Below, one piece after another: positions 24,857 to 32,123 of a DNA stretch of 35,686 bases. Positions within the stretch are counted from its first letter, which is position 1. The number at the start of each line of letters is the position of its first letter. The stretch is taken from contig JAGVOB010000068.1 in the NCBI GenBank assembly GCA_020052955.1, positions 1 through 35,686 on the forward strand, given 5' to 3'. The position numbers and the translations under genes are program-made. Source of the DNA: Candidatus Omnitrophota bacterium (GTDB lineage Bacteria > Omnitrophota > Gorgyraeia > VGKN01). The notes under the pieces are model-generated. The model did no database searches. It was not told the DNA's origin and was given only the letters and a program-made list of their open reading frames with translations.

Positions 24857-25286
24857 CGGGATTGAGTTTTTTCCCGGGAAAATTTTGAAGGCTGCGAGAA
24901 GAGCGCTTGGCCTAAAATCCTGTGATATAATTGTGGTTGACAGAAAATTTATCAGGGGCTTAAATCTTAGGTTTAGCGGAAAGGATAAACCCACGGATGT
25001 TCTGGCATTTGATTCGCGAGATCCATCCGATAAGAGCCGTGTGGAGAATTTTATCGGTGACGTATTTATCTGTTCGGATATCGCCAGGGAACATATAGAT
25101 AGCGTTTTGCACGGAAGACGGAAGGCACTTTTAAAAAAACCTACAAGGAAGGAACTTATAACTAATGAGCTATGCCTGTATGCAGTGCATGGCATTCTTC
25201 ACCTTCTGGGTTATAGTGATAAAACCCCAAAAGCAAAAAAGGGAATGTTTAAAATACAAGAGGAGATACTAATCCAGAAAGGATAG
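24828..25286 (+). CDS. ybeY: endoribonuclease YbeY
   Basis: A 152-residue YbeY/UPF0054 metalloprotein involved in rRNA maturation and ribosome quality control. The conserved central word FSGKDKPTDVLAFD is clear. The metal motif reads HGILHLLGYSDKTP: two histidines are kept but the third ligand position of the usual HGxLHLxGYDH is aspartate. GYxDKTP variants are, to my knowledge, also common in Bacteroidota, so activity is probably kept. The start is taken as TTG 24828, giving NVRLTNLHSG as expected for a YbeY N-terminus. An in-frame ATG at 24765 would add 21 unrelated residues overlapping pgpH. With the TTG the overlap with pgpH is 29 bp. No strong Shine-Dalgarno is seen. Confidence 0.88.
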   Translation: MNVRLTNLHSGIEFFPGKILKAARRALGLKSCDIIVVDRKFIRGLNLRFSGKDKPTDVLAFDSRDPSDKSRVENFIGDVFICSDIAREHIDSVLHGRRKALLKKPTRKELITNELCLYAVHGILHLLGYSDKTPKAKKGMFKIQEEILIQKG

Positions 25287-25404
25287 TCCTTCCTGATACA
25301 ACTTAACCCTACAAGGGTAGACCCTCCTAATCCAGAAGGGATAGGCCGACCTCTTTCCATTAAGGTTGGGCCTAATGCCTCTCTAAGGAAGGGACTAAGG
25401 GAAT
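25283..25404. repeat. TAGTCC-TTCCT hairpin array, copy B
   Basis: Outer arms GTCCTTCCT (near 25287) and AGGAAGGGAC (near 25386) are nearly complementary, with inner stems ACCCT/AGGGT and GGCC/GGCC. It begins in the last ybeY codons. Its right end, CTAAGGGA, may serve as the Shine-Dalgarno of the next gene. Confidence 0.55.
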
Positions 25405-26103
25405 ATGCTGCCAAGAAACTTAATTGACAGTCTGAATTTCGCAGTTGAGGGCCTTATTTATGTAATAAGGACCCAGCACAATATGAAACTGCACATTTTC
25501 TTTACCGTTACGATTATCTGCCTGGGTTTTTTCTTAAACGTACCAAGGGTTGAAATGATCGCCCTATGCATTTCTATATCCCTTGTCTTGCTTACCGAGA
25601 TGATAAATACCTCGATAGAGCTATCTATAGATATGGTGAAAGAGAGTTTTCATCCGCTCGCGAGAATCATAAAAGATATAAGTGCCGGAGCGGTATTAGT
25701 TGCTTCTGTGAATGCTATTATAGTAGGGTACCTTATTTTTATAGGCAGGATTGAGCCGCAGATAGGTATGACCGTATCGAGGCTTAGAAACTCTTCATGG
25801 CACACTAGTTTTTTTTGTCTTGTTATTCTTTTATGCCTGGTTATAATAGGGAAGGCCATTTTTCATAGAGGGACCCCGCTAAGAGGCGGTATGCCAAGCG
25901 GTCATGCTACGGTTGCATTTTCTATCTGGACAATAACCGCATTCCTTGGCTCGAATATAGTAGTAGTGTCCCTGGTATTTATTTTGGCCGTATTGATAGC
26001 CCAGGGGAGAGTAAAAAGAGAGATTCACACCGTATGGGAGGTTGCCATGGGCGGATTGTTCGGTATTGTGGTAACGGCCCTGATTTTTCAGGTTTTAAAA
26101 TAG
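25405..26103 (+). CDS. fused DgkA-type lipid kinase and PAP2 phosphatase
   Basis: A 232-residue membrane protein made of two enzyme modules. Residues 1-115 are a diacylglycerol/undecaprenol kinase with the signature TEMINTSIELSID (64-76) and KDISAGAVL (90-98). Residues about 130-232 are a PAP2 phosphatase: PSGH at 164-167 and R202-x5-H208 are kept. The final acidic residue of the usual H-x3-D is glutamate (E212). The first PAP2 motif is not clear, apart from K150 and R160 nearby. The kinase phosphorylates and the phosphatase dephosphorylates a lipid such as undecaprenol, so one polypeptide may set the carrier's phosphorylation state. The start ATG 25405 has AAGGGA upstream, derived from a repeat. 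recO follows after 2 bp. Confidence 0.9.
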   Translation: MLPRNLIDSLNFAVEGLIYVIRTQHNMKLHIFFTVTIICLGFFLNVPRVEMIALCISISLVLLTEMINTSIELSIDMVKESFHPLARIIKDISAGAVLVASVNAIIVGYLIFIGRIEPQIGMTVSRLRNSSWHTSFFCLVILLCLVIIGKAIFHRGTPLRGGMPSGHATVAFSIWTITAFLGSNIVVVSLVFILAVLIAQGRVKREIHTVWEVAMGGLFGIVVTALIFQVLK

Positions 26104-26105
26104 TT

Positions 26106-26855
26106 ATGTCAATAGTAAAGACAGAGGCGATTGTGCTAAAAAAAAGGGACTATAGGGAAAGTTCTCTTTTGGTAGATTTTTTTACGAACGATTTCGGAAA
26201 GGTTAAGACAATTATAAAAGGTGCCAGGCGAAATAAAGCAAACATAAACGGCGACCTGGCGATTTTTAGCTGTAACCATATAGTATTTTATGAATCAAAG
26301 CATACGGATATAAATAAACTTACCCAGTGCCAGCTTATTGACAGGTTTGAGAAGATAAGGAAGGATATTTCAAAGATAGCCGTTGCAAGTTATTTTATAG
26401 AATTGGTGGATGCCCTATCCAGCGTTCAGGACCCTAACCAAGAATTATTTGAAACGCTGAAGCGGTCATTGGAGTTGTTAGGAGATAACGAATACCCGAG
26501 TATAATCGCAACCGTGTTCCAGATAAAACTGCTGCATTTAAGCGGTATTCTGCCTGATCTTGAAGCCTGCTGTGTGTGCAAAAAGCGTATATCGCCAGAA
26601 GGTATATTTTTTTCCGTTTTTCTGGGAGGCATTCTCTGTAAGAGATGCGCGGACAGCGAGCCTTCCGGAGTTAATATATCGCAGGACGCCTTAAACGCTA
26701 TGAAGGGTATTTCAAAGCTCGTGCTCAATAAAGCAAGAGATTTTGATTTTCCCGCTCCCATCCGCTTAGAGCTGGATGATATCCTGAGGGATATATTCAG
26801 GTTTCACGTGGAAAGGAATCTGAAAAGCCTGGATTTTTTAAGTAAGGTGCATTAA
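26106..26855 (+). CDS. recO: DNA repair protein RecO
   Basis: A 249-residue RecO, which works with RecR to load RecA on SSB-coated DNA. An N-terminal OB fold opens VKTEAIVLKKRDYRESSLLVDFFTN. A helical domain follows, with a zinc-finger-like cysteine set in CCVCKKR and CKRC about 25 residues apart. Length is typical. ATG 26106 is chosen because the family start (SIVKTEAIVL) lies there; an ATG at 26034 would add 24 residues read from the preceding gene. It begins 2 bp after the DgkA-PAP2 stop, so translation is probably coupled. The neighbours fit the phoH-ybeY-dgkA-recO-glyQ cluster, with era and cdd absent. Confidence 0.93.
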   Translation: MSIVKTEAIVLKKRDYRESSLLVDFFTNDFGKVKTIIKGARRNKANINGDLAIFSCNHIVFYESKHTDINKLTQCQLIDRFEKIRKDISKIAVASYFIELVDALSSVQDPNQELFETLKRSLELLGDNEYPSIIATVFQIKLLHLSGILPDLEACCVCKKRISPEGIFFSVFLGGILCKRCADSEPSGVNISQDALNAMKGISKLVLNKARDFDFPAPIRLELDDILRDIFRFHVERNLKSLDFLSKVH

Positions 26856-26968
26856 AAAAACAATGACAGAGTCTCGTTATAGAGTTATTGTGTTATAGAG
26901 TTTTTTGGGTTAAAACCCTATAACCCTAGTAACGCAAGTAACCCAATAACGAAACAATAATTTTTTAA
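26856..26968. repeat. GTTATAGAGTT word tract before glyQ
   Basis: GTTATAGAGTTATTG, GTTATAGAGTTTT and the partly complementary AAAACCCTATAACCC and GTAACCCAATAACG can fold back on each other. It resembles the ACTCTATAAACTC words before aspS. No Shine-Dalgarno is visible before glyQ. Confidence 0.45.
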
Positions 26969-27817
26969 ATGGACTTTCAAACAATAATAGAAAAGCTAAA
27001 TAAATTTTGGATATCCAAGGGTTGCCTGATTGCCCAGCCGTATGATGCAGAGGTAGGCGCTGGCACATTTCACCCCTTGACTTTTTTTAAATCCCTTGAC
27101 AAAAGGCCGTGGAAAGTGGCCTTTGTCCAGCCATCTCGAAGGCCTACAGACGGCAGGTTCGCGAATAACCCCTTAAGGACTCAGCGCTACTACCAATACC
27201 AGGTTATCATAAAGCCTGCACCTCATAATATCCAGGGGCTCTATCTTGAAAGCCTGAAGAAATTGGGGATTGATTTAAAAGATCACGATGTAAGGTTTAT
27301 CGAGGACGACTGGGAGTCTCCCACCCTTGGCGCTACGGGGCTTGGATGGGAGGTATGGCTGGATTCGCTTGAGGTTACGCAGTTTACTTATTTCCAGCAG
27401 GTGGCAACGCTGGATCTTGAGGTTATATCGGTTGAGATTACATATGGCCTTGAGAGGATTGCGATGTTCGCACAGGACACGTTTAACCTGTTCGAATTAT
27501 CCTGGGATAAAAACAATTCATACGGGGATATACATAAGCAGGATGAAGTCCAATTTTCAAAATATAATTTTGAGAAATCGGATATAGCTGCTTACCTAAA
27601 TTTGTTTGACACCTATGAAAAGGAAGCCCTGGGCCTACTTAGGGAAAAACTGTTTAGGCCTGCCTATGATATGATGCTTAAGAGTTCCCATATATTTAAT
27701 ATGCTTGATGCGAGAGGGGTTTTAAGCCCATCCGAGCGGCAGTCCTACATCGCGCGCGTCAGAAATTTAGCTAAAGGTTGCGCGATGGGGTATTTAGAGA
27801 ATAGAGAAAAAGGTTGA
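26969..27817 (+). CDS. glyQ: glycyl-tRNA synthetase alpha subunit
   Basis: A 282-residue catalytic alpha subunit of the alpha2-beta2 glycyl-tRNA synthetase, close to the usual 290-305. Characteristic words run through the class II catalytic fold: FWISKGCLIAQPYDAEVGAG, AFVQPSRRPTDGRFANNP and YYQYQVIIKPAP. DWESPTLGATGLGWEVW and ISVEITYGLERIAMF follow. The start ATG 26969 opens the family-typical MDFQTIIEKLNKFW. The partner glyS lies 2 kb downstream rather than directly after, because repeats and three accessory genes have come between. Confidence 0.97.
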   Translation: MDFQTIIEKLNKFWISKGCLIAQPYDAEVGAGTFHPLTFFKSLDKRPWKVAFVQPSRRPTDGRFANNPLRTQRYYQYQVIIKPAPHNIQGLYLESLKKLGIDLKDHDVRFIEDDWESPTLGATGLGWEVWLDSLEVTQFTYFQQVATLDLEVISVEITYGLERIAMFAQDTFNLFELSWDKNNSYGDIHKQDEVQFSKYNFEKSDIAAYLNLFDTYEKEALGLLREKLFRPAYDMMLKSSHIFNMLDARGVLSPSERQSYIARVRNLAKGCAMGYLENREKG

Positions 27818-27848
27818 GGCTAAGGTTAAAAGAATAGTTATGAGTTAT

Positions 27849-27921
27849 CCCGAATGAAGCTACTTTTTATGGCGTTGCTTCGGGATCCCGAAGCTTTTCT
27901 TACGAAGTCTCTACATTCGGG
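27849..27921. repeat. 73-bp palindromic element, copy 2 (inverted)
   Basis: CCCGAATG (27849-27856) and CATTCGGG (27914-27921) flank a perfect 18-bp palindrome GCTTCGGGATCCCGAAGC (27877-27894). Its reverse complement aligns with 1367-1438. Confidence 0.7.
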
Positions 27922-27971
27922 ACAAATTATGAGTTATGAGTTGAAAAACAAAGACTAAAACTTAATAATTT

Positions 27972-28036
27972 TTCAACCTAATCCTACAAGGATAGACCTT
28001 CCTAATCCTTTTAAGGAAGGGTCTAAACCTTAATCT
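27972..28036. repeat. TAGACC-TTCCT hairpin array, copy C
   Basis: AATCCTACAAGGATAG and CCTTCCTAATCC followed by AAGGAAGGGTCTA give two adjacent stems. The wording matches copies at 16192 and 25283. Confidence 0.5.
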
Positions 28037-28052
28037 ATAAAATGTGATAAAT

Positions 28053-28112
28053 ATTGCGGCGAGAAGATCCCGAAGCAAGGGAATATTTCAATAAAAATAT
28101 GTGAGGTGTCCC
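28053..28112 (+). repeat. 60-bp repeat, copy 3 (diverged)
   Basis: GCGGCGAGAAGATCCCGAAGC through GTGAGGTGTCCC aligns with 12461-12520 and 19571-19630, keeping the GCGAGAA, GAAGCAAGGGAA and TTTCAATAAA blocks. Confidence 0.55.
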
Positions 28113-28137
28113 AAATTTTTCCCAAAGGAGGAGTATT

Positions 28138-28431
28138 ATGAGCAACGATATAAATAATTCCGTTGAAAATATATTACTTCACAAGGCTAACTTGATAAAA
28201 GGATCAGTAGCGCTTAAAGAAAGACACATTAAAAATTTATTCAAGGAGTATAGAATTGATTATAACGAAAATAATGTTAGAATATTTCTTATGGGCGCTG
28301 TTGATGCTATGGTTTATGATATGGGATGCGCTTTGGATTTTACGAAACAAAAGGGTAACATTAATGATTGGACGTCCTATGAAATGAGAAAAATAATAAT
28401 TAATAAGTTATGGGAAATAAGTAATGGGTAG
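28138..28431 (+). CDS. small hypothetical protein
   Basis: A 97-residue protein of no recognised family. It is charged, has no transmembrane segment or signal peptide and is probably helical. A slightly hydrophobic central stretch (VRIFLMGAVDAMVYDMG) stands out. The ribosome site AAAGGAGGAG before ATG 28138 is among the strongest in the window. Its last 8 bases overlap the next gene, so the two are co-translated. The gene is clearly more AT-rich than glyQ and glyS on either side and lies in a repeat-bounded insert, suggesting later acquisition. Confidence 0.65.
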   Translation: MSNDINNSVENILLHKANLIKGSVALKERHIKNLFKEYRIDYNENNVRIFLMGAVDAMVYDMGCALDFTKQKGNINDWTSYEMRKIIINKLWEISNG

Positions 28432-29152
28432 GTACAGTAAATATATTTTATCAATTTTGATATTATTTTACTGTTGCGATAGTGCCAGCGCCTATTTTGA
28501 AAATTATCCTCCCTATAAGTTTAAAAATGGACCGCCAAAGCACTTGCAAGATGAACCATTGATACATCTTGACTATGATGGAACTGAATTTAAATCTGGA
28601 GATGGTAAAGTATCTGTAATATTAACAAAAACTCCGAACTACTCATTTTTGGTGCAGGAAGGGAAAAGCGTATTAGTTAATAAAAAAAATGATGAACCAC
28701 CTCTTCCTACTCGTATATATTGGGTTGATGTAGACAAGAATGGTTTGAAAGATTTTATAGTAATCTATAACTATCAGATGGTTGGATTAGGTGGATATGA
28801 AGATATGATAGAGATATTTTTAAAGAGAGAGAATAATTCATATCAGAAAATTTGTTATAATTCTATGTCATCTGGCCCTGAGGATTTTTTTGACTTAGAC
28901 AAAGACGGCAGGTACGAAGTTGTTATTACAGATTTTTATTCAGGCGATGAACACAATTATTTTACTTATAATATTTACGAATTTAAAGATTATAAACTTG
29001 TAAATGCAGACACCAAATTTAAAGATTTTCCTAAATTTGTTTGGATTACATTTAAACCAAATGATAAAAATACAACTCATTTGACTAAAAAACAAAAGGT
29101 ATTACATACAAATGAAAAGAATAATTCAATTAAATACCGGGAAGTCAAATAA
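28424..29152 (+). CDS. exported protein with two DxDxDG-like calcium loops
   Basis: A 242-residue protein with a Sec signal peptide: hydrophobic core about 8-18 and S-A-S-A cleavage after A23. The mature part is rich in aromatic and charged residues. Two loops, DVDKNGLKD (102-110) and DLDKDGRYE (157-165), resemble calcium-binding FG-GAP/VCBS-type repeats often seen in surface proteins. No enzyme motif was seen. The ATG at 28424 overlaps the previous gene by 8 bp. The gene is AT-rich like its neighbours in this insert. The extracellular or periplasmic location is well supported; the function is not known. Confidence 0.7.
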   Translation: MGRYSKYILSILILFYCCDSASAYFENYPPYKFKNGPPKHLQDEPLIHLDYDGTEFKSGDGKVSVILTKTPNYSFLVQEGKSVLVNKKNDEPPLPTRIYWVDVDKNGLKDFIVIYNYQMVGLGGYEDMIEIFLKRENNSYQKICYNSMSSGPEDFFDLDKDGRYEVVITDFYSGDEHNYFTYNIYEFKDYKLVNADTKFKDFPKFVWITFKPNDKNTTHLTKKQKVLHTNEKNNSIKYREVK

Positions 29153-29170
29153 AACACAAGGAGAACTAAA

Positions 29171-29566
29171 TTGAAAAGAAGAAAAATGAGTGTAAGAGAA
29201 TTGGCTAAAGATTATCTTGAGAAAAAGTTTGGCGAAGTACCCGAATTTTTCCATGCTTCTAAATATTATACAGCTGGAGAATCTTGGACTGGAAGTCCTG
29301 CTTGGTGGTTTGATGTTTCTCTTAACAGAATAGAAGATGAAACTTGTAAAGAAATTCATCTGCTTTGTCAGAAAGAAAATAGAATAGATTTTTGTTGTCT
29401 GAAAGTACCAACGCATTTCTTTCGCGAAAAACTTGATTTATTAAAGGTAATACCAAATAGGGGCAAAATACGTCTTCATCTATCTGCTAGACAAAGGGAT
29501 ATTTTTTGTGATATTAGAGGTGCTGGAAGAATTAACTTTAGTCAGTGGTTACAAAAGGATATTTAA
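29171..29566 (+). CDS. hypothetical protein
   Basis: A 131-residue protein of unknown family, rich in aromatic and basic residues. It has no signal peptide or membrane segment, so it is probably cytoplasmic. AAGGAG (29158-29163) sits 7 bp before TTG 29171, which favours the TTG start over ATG 29186 (15 bp later). Tryptophans cluster in ESWTGSPAWWFDVSL. It follows the exported protein by 18 bp and shares its AT-rich composition. These three genes look like one small transferred operon inserted between glyQ and glyS. Confidence 0.6.
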   Translation: MKRRKMSVRELAKDYLEKKFGEVPEFFHASKYYTAGESWTGSPAWWFDVSLNRIEDETCKEIHLLCQKENRIDFCCLKVPTHFFREKLDLLKVIPNRGKIRLHLSARQRDIFCDIRGAGRINFSQWLQKDI

Positions 29567-29574
29567 ATTAATCA

Positions 29575-29780
29575 GGGTTCCCTGCGAGTGTGTTTTTGAG
29601 CCACATCTTGAAATAATATCGGGTGGCAAGGTTGGTGCTTTAAGCAAAACCTTGCGAAGCTGAAGCGGGCAGGGTTCCCGAGCGTAAGTGAGGGAGAGCG
29701 AGGCTGAGCACGGAGCGAAGTTTTGCCACGCTGGGGCAAAACAAGCGTTTTTGCGAAAGCACAACCTTGACAGGACCCGA
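29575..29780 (+). repeat. structured dispersed repeat, copy 2
   Basis: Opens with the 39-bp block shared with 12336-12374. It has stems GCAAGGTT/AACCTTGC (around 29634-29655) and GTTTTGCC/GGCAAAAC (around 29720-29742) and the conserved CACGCTGGGG (29727-29736). It occupies the whole gap before glyS. It may be an RNA-forming or mobile element; no protein is encoded. Confidence 0.6.
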
Positions 29781-29795
29781 AATAAAATTTAAAAA

Positions 29796-32033
29796 ATGAA
29801 AAAATCCGAGATTAAAAAATCTGATTTTATATTAGAGATTGGGACTGAGGAGATACCATCCGGCTATCTGGATGGAGCGATGGATAATTTACGCCTAAAC
29901 GCAAAGCGCCTTTTGGGTGAAAATCTCCTTGAATATAAATCATTAGATGTATTTGCCACGCCGCGGAGGCTGGTTCTTCTGGTAAAGGGATTATCCTGTG
30001 AGCAGATTGCAAGAAAGGATGTTAAGCGAGGCCCCTCTTATGAGTTTTCATACGATAAAGAGGGTGAGCCAACCAAAAGCCTTATGGGTTTTATGAAGCG
30101 CTTTAATCTAACGCCTAAAGATTTAACAATCATAGAAGAGAACGGAAAGAGGTATGTCTGCGGCAATATAGCCCAGAGGCCTAAAAAGACCGTAGAGGTA
30201 TTAAAGGCGTTGTCTCCCGAATTAATTTTGAAAATTGATTTTCCGAAAAGCATGGTTTGGGATGAATCTCTCCTGAAATTTGCAAGGCCCATAAGATGGA
30301 TTTTAGCCTTATATGGCAAAACCAAAATAAACTTTAAATTAGGTTTATTAAAGAGCGATAATCTGACATTCGGCCACAGATTTCTTGCGCCCCGGGCAAT
30401 AAAAATAAACGATGTGAGCCAATACTTTAATTCCCTGAAAAAAAGTTTTGTTGTTGTGGATCAGGCCCAAAGGAAGAAGATTATATTGGACGGGGCAAAA
30501 CGGCTTGTCAAAAAAATAGGGGCTGGCGAAATACATAATATAGGCATCCTTGAGAGCATAAAATATCTTGTCGAATATCCCAGCATATTCCTAGGTGACT
30601 TTGACAGAGAGTATGCTGACTTGCCGAAAGAAATAGTGGTCCATACAATGTCAAAGAACCAGAGAATCTTTGCGCTAACCGGTTCTAAAGGGAAGCTGCT
30701 GCCTAATTTTATAGCGGTAGCGGACGGTAAGCCCAAAAAACTCTCCGTTGTAAAAAAGCACTATGAGGGGGTATTGAATGCAAAATTAAAAGATGCGCTG
30801 TTCTTTATGAAGGAAGATTCCATGCAGAAATTGTCCGATAGAACAGCCCTTTTAAAAAATGTTATTTTTCAAAAGGAAGCAGGCTCTTTTTTTGAAAAAA
30901 CAGAAAGGTTAAAATCTCTTTGCCTTTTTATTGCATCCGAGTTAGATGTCAAAGCGGACTCAAGAGAAAAGCTGAATAAGGCCGCGGCTCTTTCCAAGGT
31001 TGATTTAACCACGTCTATGGTGAGGGAATTTCCGGAGCTTCAGGGGATTGTCGGCAGTTCATATGCCCAAAAAGAAGGATATGACCGTGAGGTTACCACG
31101 GCTATTTATGAGCAATATTTACCACGACAATCAAATGACAGGTTGCCTGAAAGCGTCTTAGGCATGATCCTGGCATTTGCAGATAAGTTTGATAATCTGG
31201 TATGGCTTTTTCTGTCAGGCATCCAGCCGACCGGAAGCGAAGACCCGTACGGCTTAAGGAGAAACGCTAACGGATTAATTTCAATATGGTTTAATTTAGA
31301 TACAAGGTTTAGATTATCCCTTGACAAACTGCTTTATGAAAGTATAAAATTGGTGGACAAAAAATTTACCCTGCATCCAGAATGCCACGGCTATGAAGCC
31401 GTGGATGAATGGCATTCGGGCGGGATTCCGCCCCGCGAGCGGAAGACCGAAAATAAAGGTGCCACGGGTGTAAACCCGCGGGGCTCCACTGTCTCTTCTG
31501 ATACGCTTAAGGAAAAGTTAAGAAATTTTTTAAAGGATAGATTTCGCTCGATATATTCAGACTCAAGCAGGAAGGATATAATAGATGCCGTTCTATCGAG
31601 TGACTTTGATAACCTTGCTGACGTCAGAAAGAGGATTCTTGATTTAAGCGGAATGCCCAGAAATGGCGCCTTGGAAGAGGCGAGGATTATTATCGAAAGG
31701 ACAAGTAATATTCTTAAGCCAGCCGGCGTTGATTTAACAGAAGTAGATAGAACTCTTTTCAGCGATAATGAGGAGGGTAATCTTTACGAAGCTTTTTTGA
31801 ATTTTAAAAAGGGCGCCGAATTTTTATTAAATTCAAGGAAATATATTGAGTTTACAGAGTTATTTTCTAAAACCTTTAAGGAACCCCTTAATGAGTTTTT
31901 TAATAAGGTGCGGGTTAATGTGGATGACCAAAAAATAAAACTGAACAGGTTGGCATTGCTTAAAGGAATAAATATGCTTTATACTGCTAAAGTGGCGGAT
32001 TTATCGAAGCTAATAAAGGAGACGATACAATAA
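29796..32033 (+). CDS. glyS: glycyl-tRNA synthetase beta subunit with palindromic insert
   Basis: A 745-residue beta subunit, which binds tRNA-Gly and is needed for charging with GlyQ. It is longer than the usual 690. The N-terminal LEIGTEEIPSGYL, then KSMVWDESLLKFARPIRWILAL and VREFPELQGIVGSSYAQKEGYD are classic GlyS words. PTGSEDPYGLRRNANGLI and the C-terminal DALR-like anticodon domain are also present. Residues about 529-566 do not look like GlyS: they are encoded by three back-to-back palindromes (31380-31484) inserted in frame between two helices. The rest is uninterrupted, so the enzyme is probably functional. ATG 29796 lacks a strong Shine-Dalgarno; the preceding gap is a repeat element. 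Confidence 0.96.
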   Translation: MKKSEIKKSDFILEIGTEEIPSGYLDGAMDNLRLNAKRLLGENLLEYKSLDVFATPRRLVLLVKGLSCEQIARKDVKRGPSYEFSYDKEGEPTKSLMGFMKRFNLTPKDLTIIEENGKRYVCGNIAQRPKKTVEVLKALSPELILKIDFPKSMVWDESLLKFARPIRWILALYGKTKINFKLGLLKSDNLTFGHRFLAPRAIKINDVSQYFNSLKKSFVVVDQAQRKKIILDGAKRLVKKIGAGEIHNIGILESIKYLVEYPSIFLGDFDREYADLPKEIVVHTMSKNQRIFALTGSKGKLLPNFIAVADGKPKKLSVVKKHYEGVLNAKLKDALFFMKEDSMQKLSDRTALLKNVIFQKEAGSFFEKTERLKSLCLFIASELDVKADSREKLNKAAALSKVDLTTSMVREFPELQGIVGSSYAQKEGYDREVTTAIYEQYLPRQSNDRLPESVLGMILAFADKFDNLVWLFLSGIQPTGSEDPYGLRRNANGLISIWFNLDTRFRLSLDKLLYESIKLVDKKFTLHPECHGYEAVDEWHSGGIPPRERKTENKGATGVNPRGSTVSSDTLKEKLRNFLKDRFRSIYSDSSRKDIIDAVLSSDFDNLADVRKRILDLSGMPRNGALEEARIIIERTSNILKPAGVDLTEVDRTLFSDNEEGNLYEAFLNFKKGAEFLLNSRKYIEFTELFSKTFKEPLNEFFNKVRVNVDDQKIKLNRLALLKGINMLYTAKVADLSKLIKETIQ
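31380..31484 (+). repeat. palindromic element inserted in frame inside glyS
   Basis: Stem 1: GAATGCC/GGCATTC (31380-31386, 31411-31417) enclosing CCACGGCT/AGCCGTGG (31385-31392, 31397-31404). Stem 2: GGGCGG/CCGCCC (31418-31423, 31428-31433). Stem 3: CGGGT/ACCCG (31465-31469, 31474-31478) with flanking GCC/GGC. The insert encodes about 37 residues rich in Gly, Pro, His and charged residues, without a stop. It resembles the principle of Rickettsia palindromic elements, though the sequence is different. Confidence 0.8.
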
Positions 32034-32035
32034 TA

Positions 32036-32113
32036 GATCCCTCGTCCGCCACAAATTATGGCGGACTCGGGATCAATTCCCCTGCACCGTATGGTGCAGG
32101 GTCATTGAGGAGG
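32036..32113 (+). promoter_or_regulatory. paired-hairpin leader of ppdK
   Basis: Stem 1: GATCCC (32036-32041)/GGGATC (32069-32074) with apical GTCCGCC (32044-32050)/GGCGGAC (32060-32066). Stem 2: TCAAT (32073-32077)/ATTGA (32104-32108) with CCCTGCACC (32080-32088)/GGTGCAGGG (32093-32101). AGGAGG (32108-32113) follows directly. The TCAAT/ATTGA pair replaces the TTAAT/ATTAA of the moxR and HU copies, a compensating change. Two bases (TC, 32073-32074) are claimed by both stems, so the stems could compete. Confidence 0.75.
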
Positions 32114-32123
32114 ATTAGTTTAG

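Larger units (their letters stand above)
27818..28137. other. repeat-filled region after glyQ
   Basis: Holds the 73-bp palindromic element (27849-27921), array copy C of the TAGTCC-TTCCT family (27972-28036) and a diverged 60-bp repeat (28053-28112). It ends in a strong Shine-Dalgarno AAAGGAGGAG (28124-28133) for the next gene. No gene is seen. Confidence 0.6.

Noticed and set aside
26034-26105. Upstream ATG for recO
   Set aside because: It would read 24 codons of the DgkA-PAP2 gene in another frame; RecO homology begins at 26106.
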